Source of the DNA: Emcibacter nanhaiensis
GTDB taxonomy: Bacteria; Pseudomonadota; Alphaproteobacteria; Sphingomonadales; Emcibacteraceae
Reading direction: 5' to 3'
DNA: 64,000 bases
NCBI RefSeq assembly: GCF_006385175.1
Contig: NZ_VFIY01000018.1
Coordinates: 496,001 to 560,000 of the forward strand
Shown here: positions 1-8,900 of the stretch, in pieces
Layout: the number at the start of each line of letters is the position of its first letter
Numbering within the stretch: the stretch's first letter is position 1
Notes under the pieces: generated by a model
The model's input: only the letters and a program-made list of their open reading frames with translations
The model's database searches: none
Told to the model about the DNA's origin: nothing
Translations under genes and position numbers: made by a program

Positions 1-1
1 C

Positions 2-367
2 GTGGCAGAACAGTGGAAAAATGATCAGCCCATTTACCTTCAACTGAAGGAACAGGTTCGCACCATGATTCTGGAAGGGATCCTGGCGGAAGGCGAAGCT
101 CTTCCTTCAGTTCGCAAGGTAGCCGTGGAATATCAGATCAATCCCATCACCGCCTCCAAAGCCTATAGCGAACTGGTTGATGAAGGACTGATCGAAAAAA
201 GAAGAGGTCTTGGAATGTTTGTCCTCGAAGGCGCCCGTGAAAGTCTGCTCAAAGCAGAACAACAGAAATTCCTCAAAGAGGAATGGCCGGAAATCATGAA
301 ACGCATCGCCCGTCTGGGCCTTGACCCGAAAAAACTGGTGGCGGAAACCACCGAAGATAACGCGTAA
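2..367 (+). CDS. GntR-family transcriptional regulator, YtrA type
   Basis: A 121-residue DNA-binding regulator. The N-terminal winged helix reads QPIYLQLKEQ, then LPSVRKVAVEYQINPITASK (recognition-helix region) and EKRRGLGMFV (wing). It lacks the large C-terminal effector domain of FadR/HutC proteins, which is typical of the short YtrA subgroup. That subgroup usually represses an adjacent ABC exporter in response to membrane stress or antibiotics. The GTG at position 2 gives a natural YtrA-like N-terminus, although the window edge hides any ribosome-binding site. The stop lies 11 bp before the ABC ATPase gene, so they are probably co-transcribed and autoregulated. The inducer is unknown. Confidence 0.9.
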   Translation: MAEQWKNDQPIYLQLKEQVRTMILEGILAEGEALPSVRKVAVEYQINPITASKAYSELVDEGLIEKRRGLGMFVLEGARESLLKAEQQKFLKEEWPEIMKRIARLGLDPKKLVAETTEDNA

Positions 368-378
368 GGGGTAATAGA

Positions 379-1233
379 ATGACCAAATTGATTAAAGCCC
401 GGAACCTGAGAAAATCCTTCGGTCCCTTTGAAGCCCTCAAAGGTGTGGATCTGGATATCGAACGGGGTCACATCATTGGCATTATCGGCGCCAACGGCGC
501 CGGCAAAACCACCCTGATCAATGCCATCCTCGGCCTCACCGACTATGACGGTGAGCTGGAAGTCATGGGCCTGCCTCCCTATGCCCAGCGGGATGAACTG
601 ATGAAAGACGTCTGTTTCATTTCAGATGTGGCCATCCTGCCGAAATGGATGACTGTCATCCAGGCCATTGACTTTGTGGAAGGCGTGCATCCCAAGTTTG
701 ACCGCCAGAAGGCCATTCATTTCCTCGCCGACACAACAGTACCGCTGAACAAGAAGATCCGTCAGCTGTCCAAGGGCATGATCGTTCAGGTCCACCTGGC
801 CCTGGTCATGGCCATTGACGCCAGCCTGCTGGTCCTGGATGAGCCGACCCTGGGTCTCGATATCCTGAACCGGAAGAAATTCTATAGCCAGCTGCTGGAG
901 GATTATTTCGACGAGGAAAAAACAATCCTGATCACCACCCATCAGGTGGACGAGATCGAAAATATCCTGTCCGACGTGATCTTTATCCGCGAAGGGCGGA
1001 TCATGGAACAGTCCTCCATGGAGGAAATCAGCCAGCACTGGTTCGTTCTGCATCCGACAACGGACAATATTGATGCCGCCCGCGCCCTGGGCCCGCAGCA
1101 GGTGCAGAGCACACTGGGCCGGACTGCAATGGTTTTCAATAACCGCCCACGCAGTGAACTTGAACACCTTGGTGACGTCAGCCGGCTCAGCCTGTCCGAC
1201 CTGTTTGTCACCCTGATGACCCGGGACGCCTAG
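379..1233 (+). CDS. ABC transporter ATP-binding protein (YtrB/ABC-2 exporter type)
   Basis: Nucleotide-binding subunit of an ABC-2 type exporter, 284 residues. Walker A is GANGAGKTT at residues 37-45. Walker B is LLVLDEPTLGLD, followed by the switch segment ILITTHQVDEIE. The signature motif is degenerate (LSKGM instead of LSGGQ), as in several YtrB/CcmA-like ATPases. The C-terminal ~60 residues form a small accessory domain. It sits directly after the GntR gene (preceded by AAGGGG) and before a small membrane protein and the permease. This suggests one regulator-exporter operon of the bacitracin or envelope-stress type. The substrate cannot be read from the sequence. Confidence 0.93.
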   Translation: MTKLIKARNLRKSFGPFEALKGVDLDIERGHIIGIIGANGAGKTTLINAILGLTDYDGELEVMGLPPYAQRDELMKDVCFISDVAILPKWMTVIQAIDFVEGVHPKFDRQKAIHFLADTTVPLNKKIRQLSKGMIVQVHLALVMAIDASLLVLDEPTLGLDILNRKKFYSQLLEDYFDEEKTILITTHQVDEIENILSDVIFIREGRIMEQSSMEEISQHWFVLHPTTDNIDAARALGPQQVQSTLGRTAMVFNNRPRSELEHLGDVSRLSLSDLFVTLMTRDA

Positions 1234-1255
1234 TCCCGGGACGAGGAGAAGAACA

Positions 1256-1540
1256 ATGAGCAGCATTTTTGCAAGCAGCATTCCCCCTCAGAGTTTCATC
1301 GGTCTCGTCAAAGACCTGGAAATGGAACGGGTGCGCATCCAGAAGCTTAAACCGCTGCATAATTTCATTAATGCGGGACTTGCCACACTGCTGCTGGCGA
1401 TTGCCATCGTCGGCATCAACAGCCTGAACGACGCCCGGGCCGAAAACGCCCGGACCGGCATGGCCCACAAACAGATTAACGACCAGGTGGTGGTCTGCAG
1501 CCTGGACAACTGTCGCAGGACACAGACCCTGGATGCCTGA
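1256..1540 (+). CDS. Small single-pass membrane protein of the ABC operon
   Basis: A 94-residue protein I do not recognise. It has a charged N-terminal half (DLEMERVRIQKLK) and one predicted transmembrane segment (approximately residues 38-56, FINAGLATLLLAIAIVGIN). The hydrophilic C-terminal tail carries two cysteines (VVCSLDNC). A good ribosome-binding site (GAGGAGAAGAACA) precedes the ATG. It lies between the ATPase and permease genes with short gaps, so it is probably translated with them. It may be an accessory or regulatory subunit of the exporter; this is inferred from position only. Confidence 0.7.
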   Translation: MSSIFASSIPPQSFIGLVKDLEMERVRIQKLKPLHNFINAGLATLLLAIAIVGINSLNDARAENARTGMAHKQINDQVVVCSLDNCRRTQTLDA

Positions 1541-1568
1541 AGACATCCGATATTCACGGAGAAAAGAA

Positions 1569-2504
1569 ATGATAAGTGATATTGTCAAAGTTACCGGTTA
1601 CAGCCCGTTCAAGACCCTGCTTCTCAGGGAATTCTGGGAAAACCGTCGCAGTATGTTTTACGGGCCGATGGTCACCAGCAGCATTTTTGTCGGGCTTATC
1701 CTGATCGTCTTGTTTTCCGCCTATTTCGGCCTGGGACAGATCGGCGTACACTCAGATGAAATCGAAATTTCGGACCTCGCCGGTTTCGCCAACGAAGATC
1801 TGGAAACACGCCGGAAAGCGATCGGCATCTTTTTGATGGGATCATCGATCCTGACCATCATCGTAGCCTGGTTCAGCATGGTCTTTAACAGCCTTGGCAG
1901 CCTGTATGACGAGCGCAAGGACAACAGCATCCTGTTCTGGAAATCCATGCCGGTTTCCGACACCCAGACCGTGCTGTCAAAAATGCTCAGCAACGTCTTT
2001 ATTACGCCGCTGATCGCCCTTGGCTTTATCTTTGCCACCCAGATTATTGTCCTGGCGATCCTGTGCCTGATCGGCCTGATCGCGGGCCAGAACCCCTGGG
2101 AGCTGTTTATTGTGCCGGCCAACCTGCCCAATCTGTTTGCCCGCGAACTGACGATGGTAATTATGTATTGCCTGTGGGCGCTGCCCGTCTTCGCCTACCT
2201 GATGCTGGCTTCTACGGTCGCCAAACGCACGCCGCTGCTGACCGCCATTGTTCCGGTCGCCGTCATCATTGTTGTTGAACTTTACCTGTACGGCCACTCA
2301 TACCTTGGCCATGGCATCCTGGAACACATCAGTGCCGAAAAAATGTTCGACCTGGTCCGGATGGGTGACGATGAAGTAGTCAACCTGAAAGACACCCTGG
2401 TCCTTATCAAATCCGCCGCCCTGCCGTCCTTCTGGTTCGGGCTGGCCGCCGCCGCCGCCATGCTCTGGGGCGCCATCCAGCTGCGCAAACGCAGCAACCA
2501 GTGA
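1569..2504 (+). CDS. ABC-2 type transporter permease
   Basis: Integral membrane subunit of the exporter, 311 residues from this start. About six hydrophobic segments are visible, including SSIFVGLILIVLFSAYFGL, LTIIVAWFSMVFNSL, ALGFIFATQIIVLAILCLIG and ALPSFWFGLAAAAAMLWG. The motif DERKDNSILFWKSMPVS after the second segment is typical of ABC-2 permeases paired with YtrB-like ATPases. I chose ATG 1569 because GGAGAAAAG lies just upstream. The in-frame ATG at 1533 overlaps the previous gene and lacks such a site. A strong terminator follows at 2555. Confidence 0.9.
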   Translation: MISDIVKVTGYSPFKTLLLREFWENRRSMFYGPMVTSSIFVGLILIVLFSAYFGLGQIGVHSDEIEISDLAGFANEDLETRRKAIGIFLMGSSILTIIVAWFSMVFNSLGSLYDERKDNSILFWKSMPVSDTQTVLSKMLSNVFITPLIALGFIFATQIIVLAILCLIGLIAGQNPWELFIVPANLPNLFARELTMVIMYCLWALPVFAYLMLASTVAKRTPLLTAIVPVAVIIVVELYLYGHSYLGHGILEHISAEKMFDLVRMGDDEVVNLKDTLVLIKSAALPSFWFGLAAAAAMLWGAIQLRKRSNQ

Positions 2505-2554
2505 GGCGGCAAAATCGAGATCCTATTGGGAGCTAACTCCTGATATCTTCCACT

Positions 2555-2583
2555 GCCCCGGCTTTGCGCCGGGGCTTTTTTTT
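2555..2583 (+). terminator. Rho-independent terminator of the GntR-ABC operon
   Basis: A perfect 8-bp GC-rich stem (GCCCCGGC / GCCGGGGC) with a 5-nt loop is followed by a run of eight or more T. It ends the exporter operon. Confidence 0.92.
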
Positions 2584-2766
2584 GCCGCCTGCAACAAGGC
2601 CTCCCGACGCGGCAGGCTTTACTCTTGGCCCAAACTATTTTAAGATCAAACTAGTTCTATATTTTCATATAGTTAGCCAGATTAACCATTCCCTAATCCG
2701 TATCCCTTAAAATAGAACTTTAATCATAACAGTATTGTATAAATAGTATTTACGAGGAAATCTAAC
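2584..2766 (+). promoter_or_regulatory. Upstream region of the TonB receptor gene with AT-rich dyad
   Basis: This AT-rich non-coding stretch must hold the promoter of the TonB-receptor operon. It contains a perfect 6-bp inverted repeat CTATAT-TTTC-ATATAG at 2657-2672 and a TTAACCAT element at 2682-2689. TTAACCAT is the half-site form of the CtrA consensus. The dyad is a candidate operator, but no known iron or Fur-type box is recognisable. GAGGA at 2754-2758 is the ribosome-binding site for the GTG at 2767. Confidence 0.35.
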
Positions 2767-5028
2767 GTGTACCGTTGTAATGGTGTTGCCATGCCAACCA
2801 CTCGCAAGCGCTCTGTTGAGCACTGTAAAATCGCCCTGCTGATGTCTGCCGTCATTGCGGCAACAGCATGCCCCCCGCTTTACGCCCGGACAATAGATGA
2901 TGTGGATGACGAAACTGCCTATGAGGAAATCGTCGTCACCTCGCAGAAGCGCGCCCAGAGCCTGTCGGATGTCCCCATCTCCATATCTGCCTTCAATGCG
3001 GACAACATCCAGCAGAGCGGCATCAACCAGCTCAGGGAAATTTCCGATTTCATCCCCAACATGCTGATCACGGCCAACAATGATTTCAATTCCCAGATCA
3101 CCATCCGCGGGGTCGGTGCCAACAGCCGGAACATCGGTTTTGACACCCGCGTCGGCGTCTATCTGGACGGAGTGTATCTTGGCCAGTCCCCCGCCATCAA
3201 TCAGGAGCTGATCGATCTGGAACGGGTCGAAGTCCTGCGCGGCCCCCAGGGCACCCTGTTTGGCAAGAATAACGTTGCCGGTGCCCTGCTTCTGGTGTCC
3301 AAGGCACCCGCGGATACGCTGCAGGGCCGCGTCGGCGGCAATGTCGGCTCCCTGGGAACCGTGGAAGTGGACGGCAATATTTCCATCCCGCTCAGCGACC
3401 GGGTACGCACCAAATTTTCCCTGCTGCGGCAGACCCGCGACGGCACGCTGCTGAACATTCTTGACGGCAAAAAGCTGAATGATCGGGATTCCTACGCGTA
3501 TCGCGCCCAGCTTGCGGTCGATTTGTCGGATAACCTGGATGTTAACTTCTCTTTTGACGGCCTGAACTCGGACCATCTCGCCTTCCTTGGCGAAAACCTC
3601 AGCGACAGCCTGGGCCTGACCGTCGACCCCAACGCACCGGAAGACCGCGAGGTCAGCTTCAACATTGACCCGCTGGAGAAGCGCGACCTGTACGGCGGCA
3701 ACATGACCGTTAATTATCGCTTCGCCGGGGACTATGCCCTGAAGTCCATTACCGCCTACCGGGACAATGACGTTCACTACCGCAACGATACCGACTATTC
3801 GCCGCTGGACCTGGTCTATATTGATTATTTCGACCATTACAAACAGTTCACTCAGGAATTTCAGCTGATCTCGCCGGATCTGGGGAGCCTGCGGTATGTC
3901 GCCGGCCTCTATTATTACCACCAGAAAGCGGATACCAACCGGATTGTCACCAACGGCGCCCATTCCTTCTTCCTCGGTAACGTCCCGGGGACAACGGTGA
4001 CCAACGACGGCACCGTCACCACCAACAGTTATGCGGCCTATGCGGATTTCGACATTGACCTGGCCGATCGGCTGACCCTGAATGTGGGCGGCCGCTACAC
4101 CTATGAGAAAAAGGATGTGGACTGGAGCCTGAACGGCGATAATTCCGGTATCTTCATGATCGCCACAAACAGTCTTGTTGACGACCGCAGCGACGACTAT
4201 CTGTCGACACGCGCCAGCCTGTCCTATGAAGTTTCCGACCAGTTGAACGTCTATGCCTCCTATGGCAGCGGCTTCAAGAGCGGCGGCTATAACCTTGACT
4301 ATGTCCGCGCCCCGGATTTCATGGAAGGGCTGGAATATGGCAAGGAAACCGTCCAGAGCTTTGAGCTTGGCCTCAAAGGCGCCCTTCTGGACAACCGGCT
4401 GATTGTCAACCTGTCCGCCTTCCTGGCCAATTATGACGACTACCAGGTCAATCAGTTCATTGATATCGGCGGCGGCTTTACCTCCATTAGTATCCGCAAT
4501 GCCGCCAAGGTGGAAACCAAGGGCCTGGAAGCGGAACTGACCTGGCGACCAGTGGACGGTCTCGAGCTGCAGGGAGCGGCGGGCCTGCTGGACGCCAGCT
4601 TTGACGCTTTCCCGGGTGGCGGCGCCCAGGGGGGAGACGTCTCCGGCAACGACCTGATCCGGGCACCGGAATTCACTTTTGCCGCCAGCGCCCAGTATGA
4701 AATCCCGCTCAGCCCCATTGACGCCCGGCTTCTGCTGCGCGCAGAAGTGACCCATGCGAGCAGTTTCTACACCACCGAGGACAATGTCAGCACGGCAACC
4801 CTGGCGGACATGAGTGTGGTGCCGTTTGGTCAGGTCGAAGCCCTGACCCTGGTTAACGCCCGCGCCGGCCTGTTGTCGGACAACGAGAGCTGGGAAATCT
4901 ATGTCTGGGCCCGCAACCTGTTTAACGAAAAACAGGCGATCGACTATTTCCGGGACTTTTTCGGCACCATCGTCAGCACGCCCAATGATCCCCGGATCTA
5001 CGGCGTGGAGCTTGTCTGGAATTTTTAG
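2767..5028 (+). CDS. TonB-dependent outer-membrane receptor
   Basis: Outer-membrane active transporter of 753 residues. A signal peptide (MSAVIAATACPPLYA) precedes a TonB-box-like EEIVVTSQKR. The plug domain follows (SDVPISISAF, ITIRGVGANSR, VEVLRGPQGTLFGKNNVAGA), then a ~22-strand barrel ending in the aromatic residue F. The barrel style (YASYGSGFKSGGYN, NARAGLLSDN) is that of the Sphingomonadales/Caulobacterales receptor expansion that imports diverse organic substrates. The GTG start is favoured over the ATG at 2791 because GAGGA sits 8 nt upstream. It leads an operon with a secreted hydrolase and an M20 peptidase. This suggests uptake of an ester- or amide-type nutrient that the later genes cleave. 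Confidence 0.95.
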   Translation: MYRCNGVAMPTTRKRSVEHCKIALLMSAVIAATACPPLYARTIDDVDDETAYEEIVVTSQKRAQSLSDVPISISAFNADNIQQSGINQLREISDFIPNMLITANNDFNSQITIRGVGANSRNIGFDTRVGVYLDGVYLGQSPAINQELIDLERVEVLRGPQGTLFGKNNVAGALLLVSKAPADTLQGRVGGNVGSLGTVEVDGNISIPLSDRVRTKFSLLRQTRDGTLLNILDGKKLNDRDSYAYRAQLAVDLSDNLDVNFSFDGLNSDHLAFLGENLSDSLGLTVDPNAPEDREVSFNIDPLEKRDLYGGNMTVNYRFAGDYALKSITAYRDNDVHYRNDTDYSPLDLVYIDYFDHYKQFTQEFQLISPDLGSLRYVAGLYYYHQKADTNRIVTNGAHSFFLGNVPGTTVTNDGTVTTNSYAAYADFDIDLADRLTLNVGGRYTYEKKDVDWSLNGDNSGIFMIATNSLVDDRSDDYLSTRASLSYEVSDQLNVYASYGSGFKSGGYNLDYVRAPDFMEGLEYGKETVQSFELGLKGALLDNRLIVNLSAFLANYDDYQVNQFIDIGGGFTSISIRNAAKVETKGLEAELTWRPVDGLELQGAAGLLDASFDAFPGGGAQGGDVSGNDLIRAPEFTFAASAQYEIPLSPIDARLLLRAEVTHASSFYTTEDNVSTATLADMSVVPFGQVEALTLVNARAGLLSDNESWEIYVWARNLFNEKQAIDYFRDFFGTIVSTPNDPRIYGVELVWNF

Positions 5029-5055
5029 CAAAATGGATGATCGGCACATAGTAGG

Positions 5056-6165
5056 ATGACAGTTTATCTGCGGCTCGCGGCCATCGGCTGCCTTGTTCTG
5101 GCGACATGCCTTTTGCCCGTAACATTGCGGGCGGAACAAGCCGCGGAGACGACGATAGAAATTCCGGATTTCCCAGCCTATCCCGCGCCGAAGGAAGTTC
5201 TTCAGGAAAACGACCGGGGGACGCTGTATTTCCCGTCGCGAACGCCCACCGACTTCCGCTGGCTGTTTAACCGGAACGCCCCGCGCTACCCGACAACAGT
5301 ACAGGGCGATCTGTATCTGCCAGAAAACGCCTCGGCAGAAAATCCGGTGCCGGCCGTCATCATTTTACACGGCAGCGGCGACGTCAGGGAAAACCGGGAA
5401 ATGGCCTATGCCAGGCTGCTGCAGTCCCGGGGTATTGCCGCCGTTGTGGTCCATTCCTTCGCCGCCCGCGGCCTCAGCCAGGAAATCCCCTATGTGAGCC
5501 GGGTGCTGGCCATGAGCCACGTGGATCTCATGACCGATGCCTATGCGGCACTTAAATTCCTCAACCGCCACCCGGCCGTCCGGGCGGACAAAATCGGCCT
5601 GCTGGGCTTTTCCTATGGCGGTATGGCGACCCGGGCCGCCATCGACAGGCGCATGTATGACCTGCTGGCCGACGGGGTGCCGCCCTTTGCCGTGCATATT
5701 GATTTCTATGGCCCCTGTCACACCAGACTGAATACCAGGAAAACCACTGGTGCGCCTTATGTCAGTATCCGCGGCACCGAAGATGCCTCCAACGACCCGG
5801 CCGCCTGCGCCGCCCGGGCCAAAACGCTGGAACAAGCCGGCAGCCCGGTCATCAGCGAGTGGATCGAGGGGGCCGGCCACGCCTGGGAATTCTACCACGA
5901 ACGTCAGTTCGTCCCGACCCTCAACGCCGCCCCCTGTGAGCTGGTGTTGACCGGTGACGGCCAGTGGCAACTGGGCGACCGGGTTATGGACTCACCGGCC
6001 GATGCCGATCGGGCGGAACGGATCCGCGTCCGCCGCGAAATGGTCGGGGCCATGCGTGAAGAATGCATGAGCAAGGGCTATATCATGGGCAATGATCCCA
6101 AAAGCGCCGGGATCGCCCGCAAACTGCTGCTGCATTATGTGGAAAAATACCTGCAGACCGAGTAG
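5056..6165 (+). CDS. Secreted dienelactone-hydrolase-like alpha/beta hydrolase
   Basis: Probable periplasmic hydrolase of 369 residues with an N-terminal signal peptide ending near TLRAEQA. The alpha/beta-hydrolase fold is shown by PAVIILHGSGDVRENR (oxyanion region), the nucleophile elbow GFSYGGMATRA, an Asp-containing segment YVSIRGTEDASN and the catalytic-His segment GAGHAWEFYH. This arrangement is typical of the dienelactone hydrolase family, which cleaves esters or lactones. It starts 27 bp after the TonB receptor and is followed by an M20 peptidase, so it probably processes the imported substrate. The precise substrate is unknown. Confidence 0.85.
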   Translation: MTVYLRLAAIGCLVLATCLLPVTLRAEQAAETTIEIPDFPAYPAPKEVLQENDRGTLYFPSRTPTDFRWLFNRNAPRYPTTVQGDLYLPENASAENPVPAVIILHGSGDVRENREMAYARLLQSRGIAAVVVHSFAARGLSQEIPYVSRVLAMSHVDLMTDAYAALKFLNRHPAVRADKIGLLGFSYGGMATRAAIDRRMYDLLADGVPPFAVHIDFYGPCHTRLNTRKTTGAPYVSIRGTEDASNDPAACAARAKTLEQAGSPVISEWIEGAGHAWEFYHERQFVPTLNAAPCELVLTGDGQWQLGDRVMDSPADADRAERIRVRREMVGAMREECMSKGYIMGNDPKSAGIARKLLLHYVEKYLQTE

Positions 6166-6198
6166 ACTGCCCCGAACTGACATTCCGGGGAAAAATAT

Positions 6199-7656
6199 AT
6201 GAAATTCTATCTGCTGCTGGCCGCCGTTGCTCTATTTATCGCCTGGCTTACTGTCCCGCCCCTGTTTCTGTCCCCGCTTAAGGGCGTCGCCCCCGCTGCC
6301 GAAGCCGTCAACCTGCCGCCGCCCGAGCAAAGCCTGGACCGGCTGTCCCGGGCGATCCGGATCCCGACGGTTTCCGCCGAAGAGGAGGCCAAGGTCGACA
6401 CCGCCCCCTTTGACGACTTCCACCGCTTTCTCGAGCAGAATTTTCCGCTGATCCATCAAAAAATGGAAAAGCAGGTGCTGGCCGGCCATACCCTGGTCTA
6501 CAAATGGCCGGGCCGCAATCCGGCCCTGAAACCGGTCCTGCTGATGAACCATATGGATGTGGTGCCGGTGCTAAACCCGGAGCTGTGGCAACAGCCGCCC
6601 TTCGGCGGCGTCATTGCCGACGGTTACATCTGGGGCCGCGGCAGCCTTGACGACAAGAGCGGCCTGATGGCCCAGATGGAAGCGGCGGAAATCCTGACCG
6701 CCCAGGGGTATGCGCCGGAACGCAGCATCTATTTCCTGTTCGGTCATGACGAGGAACGGGGCGGCAAATCAGGCGGCGCCGCCACCGCCGCCCGCTGGTT
6801 CGCCGACCAGGGCATCCGTTTCGAGTTTGTATTGGACGAGGGCATGGTCATTGCCGACGGCCTGTTGCCGGGGGTCGAGATCCCGGTCGCCATGATCGGC
6901 ATTGCGGAAAAAGGCTATATGGACCTGAAACTCACCGCCCGCAGCGAGGGCGGCCATTCCAGTATGCCGGAGCCGGGCAGCAGCATCGAGCGGCTGTCCC
7001 GGGCGCTGGACAAGCTCTATGACCATCCGCTGCCGCAGCAGATGATGTATATCGAAATGCTGGGCAAAAACCTGAAAGCGCATATGCCCTACGGCATGAA
7101 GGTGGCGTTCCATAATTACGGCCTGCTCAAGCCGCTGCTGAAAAAGGGCCTCGGCAACAACAGCACCCTGTCGCCCTTCATGCGCACGACCACCGCGCCG
7201 ACCATCCTCAGGGCCGGGGAAAAATCCAATGTGATCCCGGCGGAAGCCTCGGCCGTGGTCAATTTCCGCATCATCCCCGGCGAAAGCAGTGACGACGTGG
7301 TCAGGATGGTGGCCGACATCATCGACGATCCCCATATCCGGCTCGAAAAGCTGACGGCGTCCGAGCCGTCGCCGGTGTCCGACCCCGACAGCGCCAGCTT
7401 CCAACTGATCCGCCAGACCATCCTGGAGACCGCCGGCGACGAGGACATCGCCACCACCCCGCAGCTGGTGACCGCCGCCACCGACAGCCGCTTCCTGCGC
7501 GACGTCACCGACAATACCTACCGTTTCCAGTATGTGCATGTGACACCGGCGCTGCGCCCCGCCTATCACGGCCAGGACGAACGGCTCAGGACCGATGACT
7601 ACGCCAAAATGATTGAATTTTATGTCCGGCTGATGAAAAACACGGACGGGATGTAA
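6199..7656 (+). CDS. M20/M28-family metallopeptidase (carboxypeptidase S-like)
   Basis: Zinc-dependent exopeptidase or aminoacylase of 485 residues with an N-terminal membrane anchor or signal (LLLAAVALFIAWLTV). Metal ligands are recognisable in order: LLMNHMDVVPV (His, Asp), GRGSLDDKSG (bridging Asp), GHDEERGGKSG (Glu-Glu, general base and ligand), VLDEGM (Asp) and AYHGQDERL (last His). A lid/dimerisation domain lies in the middle (GGHSSMPEPGSS). The layout matches the CPS1-like branch of M20 peptidases. GGGGAAAAATAT precedes the ATG. It ends the TonB-receptor operon and probably releases amino acids from imported peptides or N-acyl compounds. Confidence 0.92.
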   Translation: MKFYLLLAAVALFIAWLTVPPLFLSPLKGVAPAAEAVNLPPPEQSLDRLSRAIRIPTVSAEEEAKVDTAPFDDFHRFLEQNFPLIHQKMEKQVLAGHTLVYKWPGRNPALKPVLLMNHMDVVPVLNPELWQQPPFGGVIADGYIWGRGSLDDKSGLMAQMEAAEILTAQGYAPERSIYFLFGHDEERGGKSGGAATAARWFADQGIRFEFVLDEGMVIADGLLPGVEIPVAMIGIAEKGYMDLKLTARSEGGHSSMPEPGSSIERLSRALDKLYDHPLPQQMMYIEMLGKNLKAHMPYGMKVAFHNYGLLKPLLKKGLGNNSTLSPFMRTTTAPTILRAGEKSNVIPAEASAVVNFRIIPGESSDDVVRMVADIIDDPHIRLEKLTASEPSPVSDPDSASFQLIRQTILETAGDEDIATTPQLVTAATDSRFLRDVTDNTYRFQYVHVTPALRPAYHGQDERLRTDDYAKMIEFYVRLMKNTDGM

Positions 7657-7694
7657 ACTCCCGGCCGTGTTTTCCCCTCCCCCAAAAGCTTGCC

Positions 7695-8870
7695 TCAGAG
7701 CGGGATATTTTCCGCCCGGATGTTAAGGCCCTCGGCTTTCAGGTCAGCAAGCCAGCGACGGCACAATGCGGGATCGCTGATCGCGGCATGGACGCCGGGG
7801 CGGAAGTCGCCCGCAAGCACACTCTCGGCCGCCCGGGCCACGGTCAGCGACACGGTGCGGGCCATGGCGGTCTGCCAGCCGGAACCTTTTTCATCCAGCG
7901 CCAGCGCCGCGCGCCAGGGGTTTTGCTCCCCGGCGTCAATCTCCAGCGCCACATAAAGCACCACCCGGTCCTCCTCACCCTCACCGTAGCTGTGCGCCGC
8001 CTGCAGCTGGGCCGACAGCTGTTTGAGCGCCTCCAGGTCGGCGCTTTCCACCTGGGTGAAGATCTCCGCCCAGGCCTGTTTCCAGCCTTCGAGCCGCAGG
8101 GTGCCGCGCACGAAATCCTTAAGCCCCGCTTCGCCGTCCAGGCCATAGTCCTCGATATAGGGCAGGCTGTTGCGGTTGGGATAGACCTCGAAGGTTTCGC
8201 CGGCAATGTCGAGCCGGCTCACCGCCTCCCAAGCCTTGTCCACCACTTGTTCCGCCCCGCCCGCGAGGAAGCGGGCCTGGTTCTTGAGCGCCGTCAGCAC
8301 GCCGAGCGGGGTCCAGCTGAATTTATAGGTAAAGGCGTCGGGTTCGGCCGGCACGCCGCCGCAGTAGGAGACGAATTTCATCGGCAGATCCTTGCCCAGC
8401 AGTCCGGCCGACTGCGCCGCCGCCACCACCAGATGGGCGAACAGATGATCGATGCCGGGATCAAGCCCGACCTCGTTGACCAGCGCCACCCCGGCTTCGC
8501 GGGCCGGGCCGTCGAGCGCCTGCATCTCCGGTGAGACATAGCTGGAGGTCACCACATGGCAGCCGCGCGCAAGCACCAGCTCGGCGAGATCCGCATGCAG
8601 CGCGGCGGGCAGCATGGAGACCACCACATCGCCCGGCGTGAGGCTGGCGCGGAACTCCTCCACCAGCTGTTCGTCGTCCAGATTAAGACGGCGCCAGCCG
8701 ATGTCGAGGCTGGCGAGAAGCCGGAGTTCCTTGACCCGGTCCGGGCTCACGTCCCACACGGTCAGGTCGGCATGCTGGCGGGCCAGGGCGACGATGCCGG
8801 GACCGGAGGACAATCCGGCGCCGACCCAATGCAGTGACGGCCTGTCAGGAACTGCTGGTGATGGAGTCAT
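7695..8870 (-). CDS. Saccharopine dehydrogenase, glutamate-forming type (saccharopine reductase)
   Basis: Second enzyme of the saccharopine route of lysine degradation, 391 residues. It is expected to oxidise saccharopine to glutamate and 2-aminoadipate semialdehyde. The Rossmann motif is VGAGLSSGPGIVALA near the N-terminus. It is followed by DVVVSMLPAALHADLAE, VTSSYVSPEM and NEVGLDPGIDHLFAH, all hallmarks of the LYS9-type C-terminal catalytic domain. AGGGGATAGC precedes the ATG. It lies 30 bp downstream of the lysine-forming saccharopine dehydrogenase gene on the same strand. In plants and animals these two activities are fused as LKR/SDH; here they are separate genes in one operon. Confidence 0.9.
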   Translation of the reverse strand: MTPSPAVPDRPSLHWVGAGLSSGPGIVALARQHADLTVWDVSPDRVKELRLLASLDIGWRRLNLDDEQLVEEFRASLTPGDVVVSMLPAALHADLAELVLARGCHVVTSSYVSPEMQALDGPAREAGVALVNEVGLDPGIDHLFAHLVVAAAQSAGLLGKDLPMKFVSYCGGVPAEPDAFTYKFSWTPLGVLTALKNQARFLAGGAEQVVDKAWEAVSRLDIAGETFEVYPNRNSLPYIEDYGLDGEAGLKDFVRGTLRLEGWKQAWAEIFTQVESADLEALKQLSAQLQAAHSYGEGEEDRVVLYVALEIDAGEQNPWRAALALDEKGSGWQTAMARTVSLTVARAAESVLAGDFRPGVHAAISDPALCRRWLADLKAEGLNIRAENIPL

Positions 8871-8900
8871 GCTATCCCCTGTTTTTATCGTTGTCCCGGC

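Noticed and set aside
2707-5139. An 810-codon open frame antisense to the TonB receptor
   Set aside because: It mirrors the receptor gene, has no family resemblance or ribosome-binding site, and arises from GC-biased codon use.
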